Shown here: positions 20,620-30,748 of the stretch, piece by piece
How positions within the stretch are numbered: the first letter of the stretch is position 1
Layout: each line of letters begins with the position of its first letter
From: Prostheceraeus crozeri
Taxonomy: Eukaryota; Platyhelminthes; Polycladida; Euryleptidae
DNA length: 64,000 bases
NCBI GenBank assembly: GCA_907163375.1
Contig: CAJQUW010012482.1
Location: forward strand, 120,954 to 184,953
Direction: 5' to 3'
Program-made: the position numbers and the translations under genes
Notes under the pieces: generated by a model
What the model was told of the DNA's origin: nothing
What the model saw: the letters and a program-made list of their open reading frames with translations, nothing else
Database searches by the model: none

Positions 20620-21111
20620 CTACAGTTCGTTCAATTCTAACATAATATCAAGAAATGGTACTCCTTTTTGTAATTTAAATAAAACATAAAGACATAATTG
20701 ACCACAATAAGTAGTTCCTGGTTTTTGAATTTGAAATGTATTATAAATTCCATTGCCAAGTAATTTTTTGACTTCGTTTGTTGGAGGTAAACCATAAGAG
20801 TCGAACCAATAGTTCTCAGCCTCCGGGCGGTCGAAATAGTAGTTATCTCGATTTTTATTAAAGATACCTGCAGACCAATGTATTCCTTTTTCATCTGACG
20901 TATGAAGATTTGTTATGAAATTTATAGTTATTGATGGAACTTTGTTCCGGGAACTGAAGGTTCCTGTTGGCTTATTTTTTAGGAATTGTAATTCGTCTCT
21001 TATTAGAACATGAAAATTCTTTATTCCCAATTGATTTTCGATTTTCTTTAAATCGAAATTCGTTGTTGTTTGTGTTCCATATAATTTCAAAAACTCATTT
21101 ATGTTGCTCAT
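20620..21111 (-). CDS. Polinton 1 adenain-like maturation protease
   Basis: 163 residues on the minus strand. The catalytic layout of adenovirus-type cysteine proteases is visible: His in GIHWSAG (about residue 76), Asp in WFDSYGLPP (about 104), Gln in FQIQKPG and Cys in YCGQLCLYVL (about 137). It would cleave virion precursors during maturation. The length is normal. It lies on the opposite strand to the preceding integrase. The hairpin GGAAC-ttt-GTTCC at 20,936-20,948 lies inside. The frame looks whole. Confidence 0.85.
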   Translation of the reverse strand: MSNINEFLKLYGTQTTTNFDLKKIENQLGIKNFHVLIRDELQFLKNKPTGTFSSRNKVPSITINFITNLHTSDEKGIHWSAGIFNKNRDNYYFDRPEAENYWFDSYGLPPTNEVKKLLGNGIYNTFQIQKPGTTYCGQLCLYVLFKLQKGVPFLDIMLELNEL

Positions 21112-21146
21112 TTTATAATAAAAAAAATTCTTAAGGGACCCCTAGA

Positions 21147-21270
21147 AGTCAGAAGGGAGGGGGTATTGATTTAAAACTGTTCTCTAATGATGACTTTCCT
21201 CACTACTTAGTCAGAACGGAGGGGGTATTGATTTAAAACTGTTCTCTAATGATGACTTTCCTTACTACTT
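21147..21270 (+). repeat. Two tandem copies of a 62-bp unit
   Basis: Copies begin AGTCAGAAGGGAGGGGG (21,147) and AGTCAGAACGGAGGGGG (21,209) and end near ACTACTTA. They lie just upstream of the protease start. Confidence 0.85.
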
Positions 21271-21319
21271 ATTCGACTTTGAAATGATTTAATTTAATCT
21301 AAATTAAAGCGTTACATTG

Positions 21320-21472
21320 TTACATTTTATTTTTATGAACTCTCATTAAGAGGATATTGTTTGTTTTATCTGTATTAAGACAATAGCAACATCTGTTTCC
21401 ACATTTCTCAAACCGCATGATTGTTTTAGGGATCATACGAGTTGTGCATTCATAACATGACGTTAATAGCAT
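21320..21472 (-). CDS. Small Cys-rich ORF in Polinton 1
   Basis: A 50-codon minus-strand frame with an in-frame stop just before its ATG. It holds SCYECTTRM and later EKCGNRCCYC, a possible zinc-binding C-x2-C ... C-x3-CC-x-C pattern, and ends in a basic stretch. I do not recognise a family, and the ORF could be chance. Confidence 0.35.
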   Translation of the reverse strand: MLLTSCYECTTRMIPKTIMRFEKCGNRCCYCLNTDKTNNILLMRVHKNKM

Positions 21473-22059
21473 AAAAGCAATCTATTAATTCATTCTCTGC
21501 TTTGAGGGAATATTCTGTTGTTATAGCAAGCATTCAATACAATATCGCAGTATCGATAGTCGAGACCGACTGTCGAACCAAAACCGCAACTTTTCTGGTT
21601 TTGGTCGGTAGTTTGGTTTTGGATCTGGCTCGCGTTATGGCCGATAAAAAGATTTACAATGCGGTGCAATTTCCTCATTGTCATTCAAGTACATTTAATC
21701 ATACGCGTCATGTCATGCCCATATGTTGTCAAGCAAACTTCATACACCTACAATGCCGCTTTGCTTAGATCACCATTCATAATTTTCACTTGCTATTTAA
21801 AACACGCACAATTCATAAAACGTGACACATTACAATCTTAGTTTAAATCTTATCATCACAATGGTTGGATCTACTGAAAGATCTGTTCGATTGGAGACAA
21901 AGCGGAGAAGAATTCAGAAGTTAACAAGGGAAATCATAGCCTACATCTGCAAGCACAAAGTAAAATATTCTTACACTTGGATATGAGAAGAATTTTTGAA
22001 TACATCGGAGACCCGCACATCAATTATAGGACATGATTTAAGAGAGAGAAAAAATTGTA
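21473..22059. other. Gene-poor stretch of Polinton 1
   Basis: I see only a 41-codon plus-strand frame from 21,861 (basic helix LETKRRRIQKLTREIIAYI) and an imperfect inverted repeat around GGTTTTGG near 21,570-21,630. No recognised gene. Confidence 0.4.
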
Positions 22060-22570
22060 ATTCTCAAATTTGAAATTCTCAACTTTTATGATTTTCGGTG
22101 TCCTGGAACGGTCATGATTTACAAGGTAAAAATTGTAATTCTCAAATTTGAGATTCTTAACTTTTATGATTTTCGGTGTTCTGGAACGGTCATGATTTTA
22201 AGGGTGAAATGTCATAATCACAAATTTGAGTTTCTTAACTTTTATGATTTTACAGTGTCCTGGAACGGTCATGATTTTGGGGGTGAAAATTGTAATTCTC
22301 AAATTTGAGATTTTGAAAAATTTGAAAAATTAGGTATTTTTAAAAACGGTTTTTTTTCTTCATAACCTGAAAAATGACCAAAATTCATGAATTTAGACCA
22401 TTTAAAAAGTACCATTTTTTTGAAAAATCGGTATCTTTAAAAACGACTAAATTCATGAATTTAGGTCTTAAAAACCTGAAAAAGGGACAAAATTCATGAA
22501 TTTATGTCGTTTTTAAAGATACTATTTTTTAAATTTTATGGTGTCCTGGAACGGTCTTTTGCCCATTACT
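22060..22570 (-). repeat. Polinton 1 right terminal inverted repeat
   Basis: Inverted copy of 5,286-5,713, ending CCCATTACT. It holds four copies of the subterminal motif GTGTCCTGGAACGGT (near 22,098, 22,177, 22,256 and 22,541) against three on the left, so one repeat unit of about 80 bp was gained or lost. Confidence 0.9.
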
Positions 22571-22576
22571 GAACAT

Positions 22577-24493
22577 TTAAAGAAAAAAATGTCAAGAGAT
22601 GAAAAGTTTCACAGTGATTACACTACTTTTATGGAAGATGTGATTGCTAAGAATGATGCGGAACTTTCCACTGAAAATAAGGATGGAGAGTCGTGGTTTA
22701 TCCCTCATCATGGTGTTTATCACCCAAAGAAACCAAATAGAATTCGTGTCGTTTTTGACTGCTCTAGCAAATTTGCAGGAACCTCGCTGAATGATCATCT
22801 TCTTTCAGGAACTGATCTCACGAATAGCATGCTTGGTGTTCTATGAAGATTCCGCAAGAATAGAATTGCTCTAACTTGTGACATTGAAAGGATGTTTCAT
22901 CAGTTTCTTGTAAAACCTGAAGATAGAGGATATTTGAAGTTCTTATGGTGGCCGGGAGGAAATGTTGATATGAGTCCCATTGAATATAGAATGCGAGTTC
23001 ATCTTTTCGGAGCAAGTTCGTCCCCGGGATGTGCAAATTTTGGTTTAAAGCACTTGGCGTCTCTTCACAAGGATGACATGAAACTCGGAGCTGATTTCAT
23101 TCTCCACAACTTTTATGTTGATGATGGAATATGCAGTACTCATTCAATTGAAGAAGCAATAAGAGTCGCAGGCGAAGCTCGTACTATTTGTCAAGAAGGT
23201 GGTACGTGTCTGCATAAATTTTGTTCAAATAGCAAGGATGTCTTGTCTGCTCTTCCACGCGATAAGCTGTCAAGTGATTTAAAGGAAGCCGATTTGCATG
23301 TTGACTTATTACCACTTTCATCAACCCTAGGGATACAATGGGATACGAATGACGATTGCTTTCTGTTCAAAATGACAAAGAGAGATGATGATATAACGAA
23401 CCGAAGGCATGTTTTATCGATGGTTGCCTCCATTTATGACCCTTTAGGCTTCTTAGCACCTTTCATACTTTTTGGAAAAGGTATTTTGCAGATAATGTGT
23501 AAAAATGGAATTTCTTGGGACGATGAATTACCTCAAGATCTCATGCCAAAATGGAAGCGCTGGTTGTCTGACTTCTCATTAATTTCAGATGTTCGAATTC
23601 CTCGATGCATTACGCCTCCACTTTTCTCAGATGTGAAGGTGATTGAGTTGCATCATTTTTCTGATGCTAGTACGGTTGGATATGGACAGTGCTCTTACGT
23701 CAGATTAATCGATCAGACTGACGGAATTTAGTGCACATTATTGATGGGAAAGTCCAGGGTCGCCCCATCCAAAGTTACGACTATTCCTCGTTTGGAGCTT
23801 GCTGCCGCAGTACTTTCAGCGAAAGTCAGCAACATGCTGAAAGAGGAACTCAATCTTTCACCCAACAAGGAAGTATTCTGGACTGATTCAAAAGTCGTGC
23901 TTGGTTATATTTCAAATGATGTTCGAAGGTTTCGGATGTATGTGGCAAACAGAGTTCAGATCATCAGGAATTTTTCAAAACCTCACCAATGGCGCTACGT
24001 CGAGAGCAGGTCAAACCCTGCTGATCATGCTTCTCGCGGATTAACTGCTTATGAACTGCAACGGTCGAATTGGTATAGTGGACCAGATTTTCTATGGAAT
24101 CCAAAGATTGACTATACACAGGCAGAAGTTTATCCGTTGTCAGCAAAGGATCCTGAAATCAAGCGCACAGTAGTATTCAGCACGTCCGCTACGACTTCGC
24201 CTTCTACACCAATTCTTTCTTGCATAAAGAGATTTTCGGAATGGCTGCCGCTATTGAGAGCTTTCGCTAGACTGCAGCGGAGAGTAAAAGGGTTGAAAAG
24301 TTGCCTACCAGCTTCCGTATCTGAAATTGAAAATGCAATTCACTTTCTTGTCAGAACTTCTCAAGAAGAATTAGAGAAATCAGATTCATTCTTGTCTCTA
24401 AACCCTTTTACTGACAATGATGGTATTATTCGTGTTGGTGGTCGACTTCAGTCCTCCTTATTGTCATATGGAATCAAGTTTCCGATTATTTAA
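22577..24493 (+). pseudogene. pol: BEL/Pao reverse transcriptase and RNase H, second part (fossil)
   Basis: Continues the BEL/Pao enzyme after Polinton 1. Visible parts: RIRVVFDCSSKFAGTSLND, LFGASSSPGCANF, HNFYVDDGICST (Y-V-D-D catalytic box), the BEL-specific PRLELAAAVLSAKVSN and the RNase H-like VFWTDSKVVLGYI. A linker leads toward the integrase. Broken, about two breaks in this part. Confidence 0.9.
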
Positions 24494-24499
24494 ATAAGA

Positions 24500-25703
24500 A
24501 TAGTCACGTATCACTTTTATTAGTTCGTCATTTCCATGAGAAGGTGATGCATCAAGGTCGTGGTATGACACTAAATGAATTGCGATCAAACGGATTTTGG
24601 ATTATTAGCGCAAGTTACTTGGCATCTTCTGTCATACGTTCTCGTGTCGCTTGCAGAAAGCTACGTCGTCCAGTTGATGATGGCAGAATTACCATATGAT
24701 AGAGTAGAACCCTCTCCTCCGTTTACATTCTGTGGTATGGATTGTTTCGGGTCTTTCGTGACCAAAGTTGGAAGAAAGGAAAATAAAAGATACGGTGTTT
24801 TATTTACTTGTTGTTGCTCAAGAGCAATTCACATTGAAGCACTTTATGACTTGACAACTGACGCTTTCATAAATGCCTTGCGTTGTTTCATAGCAATACG
24901 AGGAAAGGTGAAACAAATAAGATGTGATAGAGGTAGCAATTTCGTTGGAGCAGTCTGAACTCAAACGTGCATTTGAAGAACAATTTGATGTCAAGGGTTT
25001 GACAGCTTACTTAAGAGATCAGAACTGTGAATTTGTGTTCAATGTTCTTCATGCTAGTCATATGGGAAGCATATGGGAGAGACAAATAAGAACCGTCAGA
25101 TCCATTTTAAGTAATGTCGTGGACTTGCAGTCTAAGAGATTAGATGATTCCTCGCTCCGAACTTTATTCTACGAAGCCATGGCCATAGTTAACAATCGAC
25201 CTTTGACCATTGATTTTCACAATAGCATTGATATTGAACCTCTAACACCAAATCACATTTTGACTATGAAGAGCTCAATTCCTCCTGCACCAGGAGAATT
25301 CATACAAAAGGATATGTATCTTAGGAAACGATGGCGACGCGTTCAATATTTATCAGAACAATTTTGGAGTAGATAGAGAAAAGAAAAAGATATAAAAAAT
25401 AGAATAAATAAAATAAATAAATAGAATAAATAAAAATAAAAAAGAGATAAGAAAATATATCCTTAGTCAAAATTTACGAAAGATTTGGAAGAGTGAACGA
25501 AGAAATGTCAAAGTTGGAGATGTAGTTTTATTGGATGAGCCCGACGTCAAAAGAAATGAATGGCCATTAGGGAAGGTTGCCGAAGTCGTCCCAAGTTCTG
25601 ATGGCATAGTTCGAAAGGTCAAAGCACTTGTTGTGCGAAAGGGTAGCCCTAAGATTTTGGAAAGACCTATCCATAAGTTAGTTCTCTTTGTCGAATCAAA
25701 GTG
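24500..25703 (+). pseudogene. BEL/Pao integrase with DUF5641-like tail (fossil)
   Basis: The zinc-binding N-terminal remnant HQGRGMTLNELRSNGFW is followed by the integrase core (FCGMDCFGSFVTKVGRKENK, RAIHIEALYDLTTDAFINAL, IRCDRGSNFVGAV) and the glutamate-side helix GSIWERQIRTVRSIL. Near the end, NVKVGDVVLLDEPDVKRNEW with PIHKLVLFVES is the usual C-terminal domain. An A-rich low-complexity patch interrupts at about 25,376-25,455. Broken, about three breaks. Confidence 0.9.
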
Positions 25704-26029
25704 ACTGTATTTTATTCGTATTTCTTCAGCCATGAGCTATTTCCTGATTGAAGTCAGTCTACTTTGTTGTTTCGGAATTTCACGCATATGTTGTTCTTTT
25801 ATAGTCTAGGGCCAGTAGATAAAATCTTGAGATTTTTTTTAGAAGGCCTAGTTCTTTTCGATTAGTTATAGTGTTTTTGTAAGGAATTATCTTTTTGTAT
25901 ATAATATTTGAGACGAGTGCAATTCATGTATGTACATATGAACGTAGAATTTAGGAAGAAGTATTTTTTTTAACCTTGTATTACTCTGAACAATTCTCTT
26001 CCAACTGACGTTTGAATTGTTGGGGGGAG

Positions 26030-26437
26030 TGTAACGGACTTAAGACATTGCCTTCAGCTGGACGCTGAATTTCTTAATGCTTGTTTTTCTAAATCAAAAT
26101 TTTTATCCCTGTTCAAATGTTTGTACGTTTCTTAGTTACCAGACAACGAAAAGGTTTTGATTTGTTGGGTCTATCAGGATCCTAGAATTTCATGTAAATA
26201 GACATTGTACATATTGTGCTATTTAAAGCTGGAAACGGTGAATTTTAGGCATATTTGTAACTCCCTATGATGAGAAATTTTATTGATGATAAAATGTAGC
26301 TGATTAAAATGTAGCGTGAAATGATGAGTCTTGTATTTTTTATTGCAGTTTTCACGTTGCATCTAAGAAATACAATTCTAGTGCATCAGTTGAGGTGTTT
26401 TCAACTTAATAGCGCAAATTGGACGTATGCCGTCATA
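26030..26437 (+). repeat. BEL/Pao right LTR
   Basis: 408 bp matching 1,571-1,978 with three substitutions by eye. A short purine run (TTGGGGGGAG) just before it at about 26,020-26,029 is a plausible polypurine tract. Confidence 0.95.
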
Positions 26438-26442
26438 GTACT

Positions 26443-27818
26443 GTCTTTGCAATCTTCCACGCGGCAGGAAAGTGTCTTTCTCGGACAGATGCTTGAAAAA
26501 TGTCTTGAACAACACCACAAATGACATGCGCGCTTTCACGCAGAAGGCGGCATGGGATGCCGTCTACACCGAAGGACTTCCTATCGTTCAAATGTAAAAG
26601 TTGATCGTAGACCTCTTCAATCCTTATCTGAAGTTCCCAACTCAAATCGTCGGCTAGGAAAGCCAATTCTTCGTCAGATTCGTCGTTGAAGAAAGTGGCA
26701 AAGGCTTCCGTGATAGAAATCACTGAAGGGTCTCCAATACCTTGTGTACATTGTTTTCGATTCTTATTGCCAGCGAATTCGCGCACAATCGACCATACGT
26801 TATTGCCTTTCTTGGTTATCCTATCGCTCCACTTGCGTTTTGCTTTAACGATTTCGTTTTTGATTTTTGCTTTCAGATGTAGGAAAGTTGGCCAGTCCCT
26901 CAGTCTATAGGCCATCCAACGGTCATTGATCATGGACTTGAGAAGAGGAGTCATTCACGACTTATCGGTGTTTGAGAGTATTACAGTCTTTTTCAGTATC
27001 ACTTCCATAGAACTCTTAAAAATGTCATAAAACAATTCACATTTAGTTTCAACAGTTGACTCACTAAAAACTCTGGACAAATCAGACTCACATAACGACT
27101 GAACAAAATTAGACATATGCGATTTTCTATAATCAAAGACGGTACAAATGCGAGTATTTTGTGATGCTGTACATGCATTCGATCTCAAGAAAAGACAATT
27201 GTGGTCTGATGTCTTCAACGGAGGACCAACTTCTGCATCAGAAATATAAAAAGAATTCAGATATTCAGAAATCCAAATCTGATCTAAAAATGACATGCCT
27301 CTAGTTGGATGAGCAACTTTGTTACAACAAGCAAGATGATATTTAAAACATGCAGTATTAAAGTTGTTGAAATCTCCGCAAAATACAAACTTAATATCAG
27401 ACATATTCATAACAAGAAAATCGTGATGACCAATGAGAAAATACCTGATCTGTTCATGTTGGGAAGCAGTTAGACATGGAGGAATATACAGAAGACATAT
27501 ACTAAAGCCAATGTCAGGAAAAAGCAAAGTAATACACTCAATACAGTCTGGAGGATGAAAACTTGAAGTAATCGTAAGCGCCTTGTAGTTACTTTCCACC
27601 CAGACACATACGCCGCCGCCATGTCGGTTAATTCTGTCAGTTCTGTAAATGTGATACCCGTTTAAATGTAAAAGACCATCATCGATACCATCATGAAGCC
27701 AAGATTCCGTCACACAAAGTATGTTGGGCTTCTTGACAGAAACTAGTAACGAAAGTTCATCAATCTTATTAACCACAGATCGGGCATTCAATAACATGAT
27801 CGAAGGGAAGATTTTCAA
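26443..27818 (-). pseudogene. LINE ORF2, endonuclease and start of reverse transcriptase
   Basis: Starts at about 27,818. APE-type endonuclease motifs in order: LNARSVVNKIDEL, CVTESWL, TDRINRHGGGVCVWV, FCGDFNNFN, SFLDQIWIS and TSDHNCLF. The linker to the reverse transcriptase follows (SWELQIRIEEVYDQLLHL, KSFGVDGIPCRLL, HFPAAWKIAKTVL) up to the BEL/Pao insertion. One in-frame TGA at 26,955-26,957 stands where related LINEs have a Trp codon (K-W-M-T-P context). Dead copy, otherwise well kept. Confidence 0.9.
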
Positions 27819-27832
27819 ACTATCACGAGAAG

Positions 27833-28570
27833 TTAAAAGCCGTCTCGAAAATCCCTTGGCTCGTCGGATACATTGACAACCTTTCCACGACGAATTACGA
27901 CGTTTTCGTTTTCATCCCTCCTGGCTTTCAGTTCGTCACGTAACTTCTTGTGATGTTGTTGTTGCATCGGTGTCAAGTCCATGTTCACAAAAACAGAACT
28001 AAAGGAAGACTTTCTTAACATCTTTGACTTGCGAAGAACCTCAGCTTTTGCATCAGTGTTTTTGAATTTCACACGAAGAAGACGTGGTCTTTGAGTGCTA
28101 CTCTTGCCCAATCTATCAACCTGCTCAATTTGGCGATCGTCATTACCGAGAAATGTCACCACCTTTGAAACTTCTGAGAGATCGTGAGAACGTCTTTCAT
28201 CCAATGTACCAGACACAGCCTCAGTAACACCAGAAACAATCACGTTTGCCTCTCAAGAACGTCTATTTTGGACTTCACCGATGAAGTCTTCGATGTGATT
28301 ACCGATAGGCGGTTCTGAAGGCGAAGCTGCAATCTGAGCCTGCATACAGCTTTGATGAAGTGTGTTATATTTCTCTTCTAGATGTTTGATTGTTTCGAGT
28401 AGAGGGAGAAGCATAACATTTAACTTCACTTCCATCTTCTTGAATAAGGCATCACTGTCTGCGTTTTCCTTGCGTAATTGAAGGAGAGCATTGATGAGAT
28501 CATTCTTCTTGATAGCGTCTTTCCTGGACTGTAGTTCATCATCCGTCAGAGAAAGAACATACGAAGCCAT
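27833..28570 (-). pseudogene. LINE ORF1 (RRM-like nucleic-acid-binding protein)
   Basis: Starts at the ATG at 28,570. The N-terminal part is coiled coil (ALLQLRKENADSDALFKKME). The C-terminal part reads VIVSGVTEAVSG, then VDRLGKSSTQRPRLLRVKF and SVFVNMDLTPMQQ, a pattern of LINE ORF1 proteins with an RRM-like fold that bind the element RNA. One in-frame stop codon (near 28,253) separates the two halves. ORF2 starts about 15 bases downstream. Confidence 0.8.
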
Positions 28571-29093
28571 CGCATCAATTTGCCAAAATCAAAAGAAAAA
28601 GAAGATCGTAATAGATCGGACTCGACCACAGGACCTTCGGGGGCGACTTTCCGCGCTGAGACCACACCACCACGGCAACACTGATGAAACCACGATGAAT
28701 ACTCTCTACCAAATCCGAGAAGTTGCATAGAAATCGGAGCGTACTTTTGATCAAATGACCGCAGAATATCGCGATGAATGCGAAAAACAATGTTACACGC
28801 TTCGACGGACTGAGTAGATATCAGCCGAGGGAGACACAAGACACTAAATAATCCCAAATTGCAAATGATGGAGGCTCTGATTGGAAAAACGGAAGGCACA
28901 CTAGTATTCCTCAGATGCTGAGAATTCCACTGATACAAAATTTTTCACAATATGTTTGGAGAAAATCGACGTACGGTAGCAAACTCCAAACACAATACGG
29001 GAGCTCGTAAATACGACCGTCAGACAGCACAGACAGCACAGAACTGGATGAGGTACAGTGACGACTGCTACATAACCTGGGATCAAAAGTACG
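28571..29093 (-). other. LINE 5' untranslated region and junction
   Basis: No coding domain. The minus-strand sequence upstream of ORF1 is probably the LINE 5' untranslated region; its exact 5' end is not visible. The Penelope-like reading frame starts by about 29,094 on the other strand. Confidence 0.5.
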
Positions 29094-30300
29094 TTAATTT
29101 ACAAAGTTTTTCAATATTTTAAATGATCTTCATGATAATATAAATTTCATAATGGATCATAGCCGAGAAGACATTGGCTTCTTAGATGTTTGGGTGTATA
29201 TCGACAAGAACTTAAATAAGATAGGGACGGATATATATCGCAAATTTACGGACAGTCAAAATAATGTTCCGTTCTACTTTGGTCACCCTAAACATATCTT
29301 GAGAAAAATTCCTTCTTGTCTTGCTAATCGTATTAATATAATCGTCTCAATAGGAGATAGCAAACAGGTACAATTGAAGCTACTAAAAACAGTTCTTTTA
29401 AGACTCAAGTATCCCAGTAATTTAATTGAAAATGCTTTTACTCGTGCATCATCAGGTACTATGACTAGTAACATTAAATTAAATAACTTACATAATAACA
29501 TGCCATTTATTTGCACTTATAATAAGAATAATCCTAATGTTTATCAGAAGGTCATTTCACCAGCCATGAATAACATTAAGTTAGTTAATCCTTTTCAAAA
29601 TATTAACCTAGTTAATAGTTTCAAACAGCCTCCATCGTTATTTAGAATATTAAGTAACAATAATCGAAGGACGATTACATGGATATCTAAATGTGGAGAG
29701 CCAAAATGCAAATGTTGTCAATGTTGCAAATGTGTGGCAAATGAGACGATTAGCTTCAAAATTGGCGATAATGATATAAGTTTTAGCATCAACTCCAATT
29801 TAACCTGCACCTCTAAAAATGTTATCTACACCTTGCGTTGCAAGTCTTGTAACCAATTTTATAACTGGCAAACGGGAGATATGTTCCGTAATCGACTGAC
29901 TATTCATAGACAGCAAATGGATAATCCCAATCACATGACTGTGGAAGTGAGTAGGCATATTGCAACGGCTGTAAAATATCTGCCATCAAAATTTGAGGCT
30001 GCCCCATTGTTTCAGCTGGAGCCTAACTCTACCTGTTTTTGAAATTAAAATCAATTAATTGTTGACCTATTAGCCCTTCTTCCGCAAATAAAATAACAAG
30101 GTACTTCTCCCAAATTTTCGCCGTAGGCTTTATCAAGGGAATTATTTACTGCTAAAAGATATATCATGCATTAACGATTATATACAGAATTCAAAATTAT
30201 CCTATCAAGAAATCCTACAATGCAACATAGAAATGATTCAGAAAGCTCTAATAAAAAAATTCTACAAGAATGTCCAATAAAAGTAAATAGATATAGAAAA
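29094..30300 (+). mobile_element. Penelope-like element 1, 3' part
   Basis: A 5'-truncated plus-strand Penelope-like retroelement. It begins inside the reverse transcriptase thumb side (NDLHDNINF ... DIGFLDVWVYID), passes a Cys-rich linker (CGEPKCKCCQCCKC) and ends in a GIY-YIG endonuclease domain (NVIYTLRCKSCNQFYNWQTG, then RNRLTIHRQQ). The domain order RT then GIY-YIG is diagnostic. In the GIY-YIG box the usual YIG-x-T reads YNWQT, so activity is doubtful. The coding frame ends near 30,042; an AT-rich 3' region follows. Confidence 0.8.
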
Positions 30301-30309
30301 GTCTAGCAG

Positions 30310-30742
30310 AGGGAGATTAAGTCAAGAAAATGGGTACATTCCACCCTTTGCATCCATTTATCAATTTTTGTGGGTCACAATCTCGTATGTAGAGAGCTTC
30401 AGTTGCCTTTCTCAATTTCTTTGCTTTTACGGTCTGAAGGATCTTCCAGGAGAAAGCTGGTGTTTCATCATTAGTCTGGTGCAGGTCCATGTGCATTTTT
30501 ATGTGTGATGATTTTTGTTTCGTATGTTCGTAAATTCTTTGTTGTACTGTTCTCGACGCTTCACAAATGTATCCTTGATCACATATCAAGCATTTGATTT
30601 CATAAATTACATTTTTCTTAAGACATTTTCCGGGATCTTGGGCGGTTCTATATCCAATGCATTTGTCATTGCAGGGTCTTGTCTCCTTCGGATTTCTCAA
30701 CGAATATTTCAGAGCAGGATCAGTTACAAATACGAATCGAAC
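30310..30742 (-). pseudogene. Penelope-like element 2, GIY-YIG end
   Basis: Minus-strand GIY-YIG domain: RPCNDKCIGYRTAQDPGKC, NVIYEIKCLICDQGYICEAS, TVQQRIYEHTKQKSSHIKMH and a terminal CKGWNVPIF-type end. It belongs with the minus-strand fragments at 48,430-48,753 and 49,689-49,885. Polinton 2 inserted between this part and the linker. It lies tail to tail with Penelope-like element 1. Confidence 0.8.
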
Positions 30743-30748
30743 GTAGTC

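Larger units (their letters stand above)
5286..22570 (+). mobile_element. Polinton (Maverick) 1, inserted in the BEL/Pao element (fossil)
   Basis: 17,285 bp with inverted terminal repeats that begin AGTAATGGGCAAAAGACC. It is flanked by the 6-bp duplication GAACAT (5,280-5,285 and 22,571-22,576). The AG start and 6-bp duplication are Polinton hallmarks. Parts from left to right: TM protein, virion-associated protein, penton-like, packaging ATPase, DNA polymerase B (-), clamp-like (-), fibre-like, membrane/minor protein, major capsid protein, small glycine-rich protein, phospholipase A2-integrase, protease (-). The element is AT-rich. Its borders are whole, but at least four genes are broken (very roughly eight breaks). 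It must be younger than the young BEL/Pao copy it sits in. Confidence 0.95.
1571..26437 (+). mobile_element. BEL/Pao LTR retrotransposon (fossil), hosting Polinton 1
   Basis: Two 408-bp LTRs (1,571-1,978 and 26,030-26,437) flank gag-pol parts in the order gag with DUF1759-like domain, CCHC knuckle, aspartic protease, reverse transcriptase/RNase H, integrase and DUF5641-like tail. That is the BEL/Pao order. The 5-bp duplication GTACT sits at 1,566-1,570 and 26,438-26,442. I count three differences between the LTRs, so the insertion is young. Without Polinton 1 and its 6-bp duplication the element is about 7.6 kb. Its coding part is broken: the Polinton interrupts it and there are several further breaks. 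I see no envelope gene. Confidence 0.95.
746..28900 (-). mobile_element. APE-type LINE (CR1/Jockey group), split by the BEL/Pao insertion
   Basis: One minus-strand LINE occupies the flanks of the BEL/Pao element: its 5' part (ORF1, endonuclease, start of reverse transcriptase) lies at 26,443-28,900 and its 3' part (rest of reverse transcriptase) at 746-1,565. The RT motifs of the two parts are complementary and the junction carries the 5-bp duplication GTACT, so this was one copy before the insertion. The 5' limit near 28,900-29,090 is uncertain, and the 3' end is cut off by the tail-like sequence at 620-745. The clade call rests on overall look only. Confidence 0.8.

Noticed and set aside
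25704-26029. Possible envelope gene between integrase and right LTR
   Set aside because: Only about 330 non-coding bases remain here; no frame or membrane segment.
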